A DNA stretch of 64,000 nucleotides, taken from Talpa occidentalis (taxonomy: Eukaryota; Chordata; Mammalia; Eulipotyphla; Talpidae). A program made the position numbers and the translations under genes. Each line of letters starts with the position of its first letter. The first letter of the stretch is position 1. The stretch lies in NCBI RefSeq assembly GCF_014898055.3, contig NW_023601212.1:55726329-55790328 (forward strand). The letters are read 5' to 3'. Positions 12,001 through 24,000 of the stretch are shown one piece after another. The notes below the pieces were generated by a model. The model made no database searches, had not been told where the DNA came from, and was given only the letters and a program-made list of their open reading frames with translations.

Positions 12001-15000
12001 AAATGAAATAGGTGAAATCACAACAGATGCTGCAGAAAAACAAAGGGTCCTAAGAACCTATGAACATCTCTATGCAAGTAAACTGGACAACCTAGAAGAA
12101 ATGAACACATTTTTAGATACATACAACCTTTTAAGACTAAACCAGGATGAAACAGACATCAACAGTCTAATCTCAGAAAATAAAAGGGAATTAAAAAGGT
12201 CTCCTAAGAACAAAAGACCAGAGGGCCTCCCTGGTGGCGCAGGTGGTTGAGTGCAGCGCTGTGAAGCGGTCAGCAGCCTCTGCAGTGCTGGTTCGATCCC
12301 CGCTGGCCTCGGAGCAACCCACATGATGAGCGGACCTCTCCTGTCTCCGCCGGACGCTGCTCCCCCCAGCAGTGTATTTTGTTAGTCTGCCCATTTTGTT
12401 CCCTGCTGTGTCTCTGGTGAATCCTTTCACTCTCCAGCGCACGCATCTGCCTATACCCGGCTCTTGTATAAATAAAATAAATCTTGGGCCTCCCCAGGTG
12501 GTGCAGCGGTTTAGCGCTGGGCTGTGAAGCTGCCCGCAGCCTCTGCAGCACTGGTTTGATCCCCAGCCACCAGTGAGGGTCCCACATAGCGCGGCAGACC
12601 TCTCCTGCTGGGCCTGCTTCCCTCAGCAGTGTGTTTCATTGGTCTGACAGTTCGGTTCCTGACTCTGGTGAATTCTCTCACACTCCCACACTTCTGACTG
12701 TACCCAATGCTTGTATAAATAAATAAATAAATCTTTAAAAAAAATAATAAAATAAATCTTAAAAAAACCTGAAAGACCAGAACCTTCAAAGAGGAACTAA
12801 TACCAATCCTATGCATACTCTTTAAAAAATATGAAGAGGGAACAAAGTTCCCTAACACATAATGAGGCCAATAATTACCCTGCTCCCAAAACCAAACAAG
12901 AACACAAGAATGAAAACTATAGGTTGATATCCCTGATGAGCAAGATGCAAAAATCCTCAACAAAATCCTGGCAAACTGAATACAGTAAAATATTAAGAGA
13001 ATCATCCACCATGATCAAATAGGTTAAAGTCCAGGGATGCCAGCCTGATTCAATTTATGTAAATCAATGTCATTCACCAGATAAACAAAAAGCAAAAAAG
13101 AATCCCATGATCATTTCAATAGACACCAAAAAAAAAAAAAAAAAAAAAAAGCACTCAACAAGGTTCAACATCCATTTATGATAAAAACTCTCGATAAAAT
13201 AGGAATAAATGGAACTTACCTAAACATAATAAAATTCACATGAGTGCTAACATTGCAATCAATGGTGAAAAGCTAAAAGCGTTTCTGCTACGATCAGAAT
13301 AAGGATGTTCACTGTCACCTCACTGATCAACACAGTATTAGAAGTCATAGAGCAATTAGGGGAGAAAAAGATATAAAAGGAATCCAAACTGAAAAAGAGC
13401 GAAAGTATCAGTATTCACAGATGACATGATAATACACAGAGAGAACCAAAAGACTACCAAAACTGCTAGAAATAATCAGTGAATACAGTGAAGTGGCAGG
13501 ATACAGAATCAATTGCATTTTTATATACAATGAATTAGAAGAGAAATTAAAAAAACAATCCCATTTCTTTCATACCCGAAAGAATGAAATATCAGGGAGT
13601 AAACTTAATGAAGGAAGTGAAGGACATATACACTGAAAACTTTAGGACTTTGTTAAAGGAAAAGAAGACATGAAGAACTGGAAAGCTATCCCATACTCAT
13701 GGACTAGAAAAATCACCAGCATTAAAATGGCCATATCACCAAAAGCAATTTATAGATTCAATACAACACCTATCAAAATTTCAATGACATTTTTCAAGGA
13801 AGTACAATTATAAAATTTGGATGTAACCACAAAAGTCTCTGAACAGCCCAGCAATCCCAAATGAAAAGTGGAGATATCCCACTCTTTGACTTCAAACTAT
13901 ACCAACAGAGGTAATCAAAACAGTACGAAATTGGAACAAAAACAGAACCAGACCAATGAAATATGATAGAAAGTCCAGAAATAAAACCACACAAATACAG
14001 AGTTAAAGGTCAAAGGAGTCATGACCGTACAATGGAGAAAGGAAAGCTAATTAATAGTGCTGGGAAACATGGAGAGTCACATACAAAAAATGAAACTACA
14101 TCCATATTTAAGTACATGCACAAAAATTAATTCAAAATGGATTCTAGATTTTGATATAAGAAATGAAACCATAAAATACTTAAAATATAGGACATACACA
14201 ACAGGACATCTACTTCAAAGACATATTTGAAGATGCAACTCCAATGGCAGGAAAATAAAAGCAAAAATAAACAATCTCATTAGATTAAATGAGAAAGATT
14301 CTTGTACTTCAAAAGAAAGCATCATAAAAACAAAAAGGTAATCTAGAGACTGGGAGAAGATATTTACATACCACATATCTGACAAGGGGCTAATTTCCAA
14401 AATAAACAAGTACTTACACAACCAACCCAAAAAAGACAACCCAATCAAAATATGGGCAAAAGTCCTAAATAGACATTTTTCTAAAGATGACATTCACATG
14501 GCATACAAGCACATGAAAAATTGTTCAACATCACTATTTGTACAGGCAAATGCAAACCAAACCATAAAATAGCACTGTATTCCTGTAAAAATGGCCTATA
14601 TCAAAAAGAATGGAAACAACAAATGTTGGTAAGGACATGGAGAGAAAGGAACTCTCATTTACTGTTGGTGGAAATGCAATTTGGTGCAACCTCTACGAAA
14701 ATGGTACGGAGATTTCCCAGAAAAATAAAAATGGAAATCTCATATAATCCAGCAATACCTCTGCTAGATATTTGCACAAAGAATATGAAAAAACTAACAC
14801 AAAAAGACGTATGTATGACTATGTTCACAGCAGCACTGTCCACAACTGCCATGTCATGGACCTAAATTAAGCACTTAGCAGATGATTGGATAAAGAAATC
14901 GTGGAATACATACTCAATGAAACACTAATCAGCTATTAAAAAATATAAAATAGTGCCTTTTGGGACAAAATGGATGGACTCTGAGGTGATTATACTAAGT

Positions 15001-18000
15001 GAAATAAGTTAGAAATGAAAAGACAGACAAAAGATGGTTTCATTTCTATGGGATACAAATAACCAAAAAACATACTGGCAAAACACAGCAAAAACAATTC
15101 TTAGACTTCGTGAAAAATATACCAGCCACCAGAGGGAAGAGGGGAGAGGGAGAAAAGAGGAGAGGAAAGGGATAGGGATTAGCATGGGAGGTTTGGGAGA
15201 GGGTGGGTTAAGTATGTGCATAGTAAGTTACTGACTGTAACGACTGACAAAAAAATATTTCTGCTAATTGTGGATGACAGTCTGTTTTTTAATACCAAGA
15301 TTAATGTTATATTTTCACCTTTGATATCCTCCTTCTGCATTTATATACATATATGAGCAGGTATATTTTCATTACTGAGATAATTTTCTCCTCGAGCTTT
15401 TAATTTGGAAAAAATTCAAACTACACAGAAGTTTAAAGAATGCTAACATGATAAGTCACTATATCCTCAATCTATACTGCATTGCTTGATTACCCTGAAT
15501 ATTTAAACCTAAGCTGCAGAGAGCATAACATGGAATACTAAATATTTCAAATGTGTATATATTCCTATATACCTATAATGTATCAGCTAAGAAATGTAAC
15601 AGCTATAATCATAATAAAGTCCGTGTTAAAATTTCTTCAATGTTCCCAATTATGATCTCTATAGCTGTTTAAAGAAACTGACTTCCAAGATTCAACCAAG
15701 GTATTCATTTAGTTGTCAAGGTTCTTTAATCTGGTTTTAATCTAAAACAGTTTTTCTGTCCCCCTTTCTCATTCCAGCAGCCAAACTTTAGTCTTAAGAA
15801 TATAAGCCATTGTAGAATGTCCCACAATCTGGATTTGATTGTTTCCTCATGATTAGATTCAAGTAAAACTTTTGGTAAGAACACTCACATAGTTGGCGCT
15901 ATGTTTATATAACAGATTTAATCAATTATTTGTTGTTTACACAGTATTTTCTTTAATTTCATATGTATTTTAACTTTCTCTGAAAATGATTTTTTTCCTC
16001 CATTGCTTTTCACTTCTATGCCTTATCTCTTCTATTGTAAAAGTGATACTAAACATAATCATGGATTTATTGCTATTCCCTGTATCCTTGTTCTTAAAAT
16101 TCTTTCTTTAGTCTTAATAATTTTACCTAGAAAAGGAAGAATACAGTCTATTTCCTTGGAACTCAATTTGATTTCCTCACAACCCACTGTGCTCTAATTT
16201 CTAAACATTTCATAAATGTTATTTGTCAGAAAAAATCATAGCATCAAAACTCCAAATTATCATAACATATTCTCTAAGAATAAACAGCAAGGCCAAAACG
16301 CAAAAAGATTTTTAACACAAGTGTTAAATGACAAATTCAGTTATCCCATCAATTTTATCTAATTTGTCTATTTAGGGAAAAAATTTTTAGTTTGAATAGC
16401 TATGTCTTTGTAATAGCCTACTAAGTGGAATCCAAAGTGGCTATGTGAGAAGAACTTCGCTGAATTATGCAAAATCATTTGGCTAATTTATTGAGTAGAA
16501 AAAGAACTTTTTCTTACTGGCTCAATCTTTCTTAGTATGGTAAACCACTTAATTTCCCCCAAAGTAGATGATTTAGAAATAAAATTCCTCTCAAAGGAAT
16601 TTTATTAAAGCAACATGGAAAATTATTCTTTTTAAAGACTGTGTCACTGGCATATAAAAACAAAACAGCATGTAAAAAAAAACAACAACAACAAAAAACC
16701 CCAAAACTTTACAGGAAGATTTGGAAAAAAAATTGCATTGAGAGACTTAAGTTATATGAAACCTAAGAAAGTGGAGCACAGTAACTATTGTTTCTCTTCA
16801 CTGCTTGGAAAAATCACTCAAATCCGATTGACGTAGAAAAGATTTTAGAGTCTGTTCACATTTCTTTCTCATATTACAGATTAAGAATGGAGACTCCAAT
16901 GCAAAAGTTTTTTACTATTTTCTAAACAAGAAACTCAGTTTTGGGAAGGCTTTGATGCTAAGACAGAATTCAAAAAAGACACTTCCATATAGAAGTTATT
17001 CTAAGATCTTCTGTGGAATGGTCTTACTAGCTAAATTAATCCATTACCATACTCATATACAAAAAGTAGTGTAGAACTTCTGGATTAGAATATGGGGGAA
17101 AAAAAGCAAACACTTAGTTCCCATTAAGACTACTGTTCTCTTTACAACCATAAAGAGGCTGTGAAACTGTTAACAATTCAGAGGAAGAATACTTACATGT
17201 TTTCTTTCTGTAGCCTTTAGAGATTTGGCAGCATAATAAAAAAGTTGTGTCCCACATAAAGCTGCCCAATATTTTGTCCAAGATGCTACCTGGAAAGAAC
17301 ACATGAATATATGAGAGTGTTATCACTTCTGAAATCTTTACCTCAAATATTCCTATCACTTCTATTTAATACAGTATAATACTTTCTTTTAGATAATTCA
17401 TGATCTCATCAAGAATCCTACCACTTTTTAATATTATCTAGTATTGCCATGCCCTTCCCAATCTGCATCCTCTCTCTCCCTGCTTCATATTTAGCTTATA
17501 CTATCTGGTCTAGCACATGTACATTCCTTTTCAAATACTTTAATATCTCACTGTTTTCTCTTTCTTGATAAAAACCTAACTCTAGTTAAATCTAACCATC
17601 CAATTACTTGGTACAACATCAGAGCTGCTGAATATTGCTGGAGAAATTACCCAACTATATCAACTGATAAGGATTATGACCATCATAATCTTTATTTTCA
17701 CTCAGTGAAGTCTTTATACACTCTCTGGAGTGAACTACTTCACACTTGCTCTTTAAAATCTTAATATTCTACCCCCTAACAATATCATTGCATACATCCT
17801 AGAGAAAAATGGACGGAAATCTTTTGAGGATGGCCACATCTTCTCAGACCACTTCATTTAATTATCTGTGTACAGATTCACATACTCAGTCTTTCTTCCT
17901 GCTCTAACACAACAGTTAACTCTACTTCTATCAAAGAAGAAACTACCCTGCTTTTATGCCCTAGATAAGTACTATTTCTCACTTTCTCCAGGAATGCGCT

Positions 18001-21000
18001 TTTGCAACCTATTCCTCTCTCCAGTGCATCTCAATTTCTTTCTCTATCACCATGATACAGATGTGGGTTAACAATACTATCATCTTTAAAAGTCCCCCTT
18101 TAACACATCAGACACCACCAATTTCTCTGCTCCTTTTCACAGGTTACTCTTCCAAGATTGTCTATAATTCCTGATTCCACTTTTGCCCATTTTCTTCTCA
18201 ACTTACTTCTTTGTGGCTGCTGATGTTATGGTCACTTATCACTAACATTTTATTCAAAGCCTCTGTTCCTATTGTAGTCAGAATTCTTAGCATCTAATAT
18301 GGCTGGCTACTCGTTTCTTCTTGAAATACTTCAACTGCTAGGTTCCCATGATAATAGTTTATTTTCCTTTCCACACCTTTTATAACAGACGTTTATATGC
18401 TACAGAGTTCTAGCCCCAATCCTGTTTTCTCAGCCACACTTTCTTCAAGTAATAACTGTCTATCAATGACTCCCAAATCTCCACCTCTGATCACCGCCTC
18501 TGTGCCAAACTTCTAAACGACTTTTCAAAGAGCCAAACTGACATCTCTATTGAAGTCTCTTAAGAATATTAAACTGAAGTTGGCCAAGACTTATCTGCCT
18601 CCTCAAAAAATTTCCCTACTTCAATAAATGCCCCCAACAGTCACCTGGCTCAGGCCAAAACCTAGAAGTTGTCTTCGCTCCACTCTTCCTCTTATTCACC
18701 ACATCTGCTACATCATCAAGCAACCCCTGCCTTTCGCTCTAACTTCACCTCCTTCACTGGCAGGGCTTCAACTATTCAGGTCTTCTGATCTCCAGAACTC
18801 CAGCTCTTTACAAGGCCAACCGACCTTCCTTGTTCAAATGCCTCACTTCACCCTGTGATCCTCCACCTTATCTGAAGGGTTTATTTTCTATTTTTCCTCA
18901 TTGGAACACTGTTGACTGTCGCGGACACTGTGTCACATCTTGTTCGTTGCCGTATCCCTAGTATCTGGCACACAAAGGTGTGGTAATGCCTCAGTGACAT
19001 GCCATCTGTAGTTCACCAGCAGCCTAGTAATGGTTTTTTGATTTTGTGTGCCTAAGGTTTACTGTCATGTAGTCAACAAAATCACATTACTTACATGCAA
19101 ACCATTTTATATTGAAGAAGCTCTCATAACTTCAAAAGTTCTAAGTGTGGATATATGTAAATGTATACTGAAATATTATTCCAAATTAGATAAAAATTAT
19201 ATTATTATTTGAGAAAAGAAAAAAATCTGTGAAGCTATTGTGCTGCTATTATGGAAGAACAAATGTGTGTGTGTGTTTAAATAAAATTATGGTTTGAAGT
19301 ACACTCAATATTTGGGTTCTATTTTATATAGAGAAACAAAACTGCATTACAGATTTAAATAAGCAATTTAGGATTCACAAACCAAAATTGACTGAATTCC
19401 ATTTTGAGGGAGTTATATTGGTGAAAGACTTCTTAGCAGTACACCCATTCAGGGTTCTCTAAGAAATGGTTTTGCATAAGAAGTACACTGGGGGGCCTCC
19501 CCTGGTGGCGCGGGCGGTTGAGCGCAGCACTGTGAAGCTGTCTACAGCCTCTGCAACAATGGTTTGATCCCGGCCGGCCGGTGAGGGTCCCACAGGGCGC
19601 GGCAGACCTCTCCTGTCTCGCCCACTGCTCCCCTCAGCAGTGTATTTCGGTCGGTCTGCCTGTTCTGTTCCCCGCTCTGTCTCTGGTGAATCCTCTCACC
19701 CTCCCACGACTCTGGCTTATACACGGGTTCTTGTGTGAATAAATAAATAAATCTTAAAAAAAAAAAAGAAGTACACTGGGGGCAAAGATCAGTACAGGTT
19801 TACCTTGGTTTAAACACCTTTTTTTTTTTAATTACACCTACAAAGATATTTATTATGTAGTTAAAATCATACTTGAGCATCTAGACAAGATACAGTCAGG
19901 AAAAATTATCATAAAATCTAAAAGTATCATCATATTTAGAACCTTTGTTGACTTTATCTTTTTAATAGTAAAAACTTCATGTTACTAGTCTCTTCCAAGC
20001 TGAGTAACCATCTTTGTGTGTCCTACACACTTCTTCTTGATGTAACTTTCTAATTTAAAATGCACTGTACTTTAGGGGGAAAAATAACACTCTAATTTTA
20101 GAATTCATCAACAATAGAATGGTCTTACTACACATTTACTTGAATAATGAGCCAATGATACAAAATGGGCAGCGGTTTTGTAATCAAGATATTCTTCTGA
20201 GTATAAAATTAGATAAAATATCTTCTAAGTTGCTCTCTCACAACATATTAGCTTCTCATTATTTTCCCATTTGTCCATATAACTTGTAAGAACTGAGTAT
20301 TAAAACTGTGCAATAAAATTTATCAAGAAAATACTAAGAATTTGGTTAAAGATGGCAAGTTTAGCCCACCCTTATCTTCTTCCCCTTCAAGACTTCATAA
20401 AAGTCAAGATCCTAAATGATCTGAGAACAAACACACCAAAGCAGAACAGTGTTTACCAGGGAAATGCTCCCAGATGAAAACAGCAGGTTCACAATTCCCT
20501 ATTGCCCATTACATAGATGAAGTCAAGTTTAAACACTTTTAATGTATGACTTCACTAAATCTATATAGCAGGTATAACAACACTTTAAGAAACATAATTA
20601 AGCAAATGTGCATTTTAAATTATTTCAACTTTACTACAGATCTATTTCAATTGTCTAAAAAATATCTTTAATATTTTTTTAGGAGCCTATGAATTTGCAT
20701 CTTTTTAGAGGTATGTTAAAATATAACAAAATCTTACTGTAGGTTTTTTGCCTTCTTTTAACAAAGTTTTTCTCCTGAGAACACCTTGAATAGTAACAGC
20801 TCCTGGATATAAATGTACTGCCAAGTCTTCTGATTCTGCAGAACTGTAATAGTAAAATGAAGAAAATATAAGCGCTTAGTCTATAGTAGTTATCAAGCAG
20901 GTATTTACATAAAACAAAATATAATTATTCTTAATTTTAAAATTTATTACTTTATTCAGAATGAGAAGACAATGACAATTAAAAAGGTTTATTGGTCTGA

Positions 21001-24000
21001 TATTTATAAGTTGTCACAAAAGTTAATCAGGAAGTTATTAAAATCAGTAGATGGTTAAAAAACACATTTTAATACATATTTGAGCAAGTATAATTTAGAA
21101 AGAATACAGTAATTCACTTTAGCAAATATTAAATTAGGAATTTAAGACTTCTTAACATGTAACACTGTATCACTGCTGTAATCTTTTTTCCCCATTAGAA
21201 ACTGTAAGTCCTGGTAGGATAGATGAGGATTCTACTTGTTAAAAGTATTTAAACATAAAAAAAACTAAAGCTAAAAATAATTAGTAGAAGTTCAGAAAAG
21301 GAAAACAAAAACCTGTACTTAATTCTAAAATAGGTGAAAGAATTAAAGCAACAACATTTAAAAAACTGGCTTGTGCCAGAAATTTAAATGACATTTAAAT
21401 ACTGTCAAAGTGTGTTTGATTATAGCCAAACAGTTCTCCAAGAAAGAAATAATTCTAAAATGCAAGATTTCATTTTCATTTATCTTAAGAAAAACATCAC
21501 ACACAAAAAACATATTTAAATATTTTTCTCCAGTGATTTAAGATTCTGTATTTAAAACAAGAATGACTTCCACAAAACTCAAAACATTCACATTGATAAA
21601 ACTGTCATCCTCTGGTGATTTGACATGAGCTGTAGAATTCCTTCAAAAGCAAAGAAGTGGTGTTTGCCAGTTTATCCCTTTATGATTATTTAGGTGTCTT
21701 CAAAGTGACTTAAAAACCTAAAAAACCACTAGAAATTTCATGATAGAGGTATACATGAGAAGGTCAGACACCATCCAATTGACATAAAGTTTCCTTCTAA
21801 AGGTTCTGTTTTGTTGTATTATGAATTGGCTGATTACCTATTACTACTGACCTCCAGCCTCTAATCAATCTACTATGTGAATTTTCTTTTGCAGCCAGTA
21901 AGTGCAGAAAGAGATCCAGTTCAACTAGATGAACAACTGAATGAACATTAGTTGAAATACACAACTATTATTTAATGAAATAACTTGTCTAAATTCAGGA
22001 CCTGCAACTGATCCGAAAAATCATATAAAAAGACAAATCAAATGTAGACTTATTAGTAAAGTAAAATGCTTTGATTGCAGTCTTTGAATAAGAAGCAGAT
22101 TTTTTGGTACCGCTCACAGCATTAGAAAGAGCGATGTAGTTAAAAAAGCTACCAACTTGAAATTACTTTTAAATGTGACATGAAGATGCAGGCTTTAACA
22201 ATTAGCTCTGTGGATCAGAAACAATAGTTCAAATTTACCTCTAGATTAAATCTTGGAAAGTTTTCCTGGGCATTTTGTTTAGTTTTAAATTGATTAGTTG
22301 AGAAAGAACAGAAGTAATGTGAGACCACACCCATGTAAGCCAATCACCAACACCAGAGGGGAGTTCTGTGACCCCTGAATACAGGGGGATTGTACCTGCT
22401 GGCCTTCATGTGGCTTCGATAGCCATTTCGTGCCACTCTTGTCACCGGGCCGAGAGAATGGTATAATCTGTTCCTGTTGAATTCCATTATAAATTGTATA
22501 TATTACATATACTTTTAATCACCAAATCATAATCAATACCTAGAACAGTATAATAATGTCTGTGTAATCTTACAAAAGGTGAGATTGTGATTGTTCCTCT
22601 CTCTTTTTCAAAGCATGCAGCATAGACATAAATTATTTTTCCTTCAACTATTGAGTCTAGAAATACTTACAGGTACTTAGTACATACCACATATTTATAT
22701 ATACACATTAACTTTCACCAATCTGCTAAAATAACTAAGGAGCTATTTATAACCAAATAACATCAAAAGCTGAAAAATACTTCAAAAATTCTTTTGTTAT
22801 AATTCTAGTTCTTAGATTCCAGTTTGAATATAATACCTGGATTTATATAAATAATTTTCTCTATATGTCCCTATGAAGACACCTAAAAGAAATATGGCAT
22901 GTAAATTTAATGTGGCCTAACCATTTTATTTTCCTCTCTATCCTTTATATTAAAGCAAGTAAAACTGTGTTTGCTTCGGCAGCACATATACTAAAGCAAG
23001 TAAAATTAATAGATGAACTGAGTAATAAATGTAGTATTTCCACAACTACCAAAGTGAATAAATGATAAAATCAATAAATGATAAAGCCGATACATGATAA
23101 AAATGGTATGAATTAATATTTGCCCAAAGTGGCATATAATACTTAACAAGGGAAATACACACAACCACATACATAGATAGGCAGACAGACAGACAGACAG
23201 ACACACACACACACACACACACACACGCGCGCGCGCAGAGATACTGCTAACTTCTTTGCCTGGGAAAAGTCAAAAGTAGCACGGTTGATAAATGGTATTT
23301 AAAAGAAAAAGCATTATTTTAGCAACTTAGGGAACAACATGGTTGGTGTCTGGAAAAAGAACAGAAAATGGTATTGTTTAACATTCAGGGTAACTATTTT
23401 CAAGTTCACTATCCACAAGTAGTGTTTTAAGTCCTAATTTCTTTGTTACTCTTTATATCTGAATCTAGCTGAGCATCACTGATTTGCTCTCAAAATTTTC
23501 CCTGATTTTAACTTGGCACAAGTACAGTAGATTCTTTTAGCTGCAAATGTCTGCAAAGCAATACATTTGTCATAAAAGAAATATCGTTTTGAGATAAGAA
23601 GGCAACACAATTAAATACTGTCTTCAACCTGCTGGAATGAGAACAGATTATTTTACACAACCATTCTGGTTACTCACTTATAACACATGCAATCTGTGAA
23701 CAATTTCGGTCATTAAAATTTTTTATCTAAAGATAATAATACACTCTATAATCAACATCTGATGCTACTACGTTCTTTCTAGAGGGAAAGAACTAAACAC
23801 AATTTGTACAAATTCAGACAGACAGCCAGAGGCAACTCTTGAGTTTTTCCTGTTTCAGGCAAACCCAAATAAAGAAATTGAAAGTGAAAGTTGTAAGAAA
23901 AATAATATGTAAAAACAAGAATTCCCTAAAACAAAGAGAACAAAACTTGATACCACTGACAATCACAGTAGGAAGAATAAAAGATACTTTGAAATACTGG

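Larger units (their letters stand above)
8222..15245 (+). mobile_element. Old LINE-1, nearly full length, dead
   Basis: Sense-strand LINE-1 sequence runs from a 5'-UTR-like start (atggcagaacagagaggttc) through remnants of ORF1. ORF2 follows, with endonuclease-region phrases near 10850-11700 and reverse-transcriptase phrases near 12900-13700. The end is the ORF2 3' domain near 14580-15050 and a purine-rich 3' UTR (15130-15200). Frames are broken throughout by stops and indels, so no protein is expected. It is interrupted by a younger LINE-1 at 9636-10412 and by nested SINEs at 12223-12768. Confidence 0.75.
7825..17196 (-). other. RALGPS2 intron dominated by LINE-1
   Basis: Most of this 9.4-kb intron is the composite LINE-1 at 8222-15245. 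The flanks 7825-8221 and 15246-17196 hold no recognised element, apart from an A-rich (CAA)n stretch near 16673-16700. Confidence 0.8.
17290..20737 (-). other. RALGPS2 intron
   Basis: It contains an ancient pyrimidine-rich repeat at about 18400-18990 and the SINE at 19493-19765. The remainder, including 19780-20737, shows nothing I can name. Confidence 0.85.

Noticed and set aside
12226..12300. tRNA gene, also suggested by the heads of other SINE copies
   Set aside because: The tRNA-like head has A- and B-box similarity but does not form a proper cloverleaf by eye, and it continues into the SINE body and tail.
12511..13005. 164-codon minus-strand frame
   Set aside because: It is antisense to the SINE and old LINE-1 sequence, so the open frame is accidental.
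14521..14865. 114-codon plus-strand frame as a gene
   Set aside because: It is a piece of old LINE-1 ORF2 with frameshifts on both sides.
22967..22991. Functional U6 snRNA gene
   Set aside because: Only the first ~25 bases exist, flanked by target duplications; no pol III promoter elements were seen.
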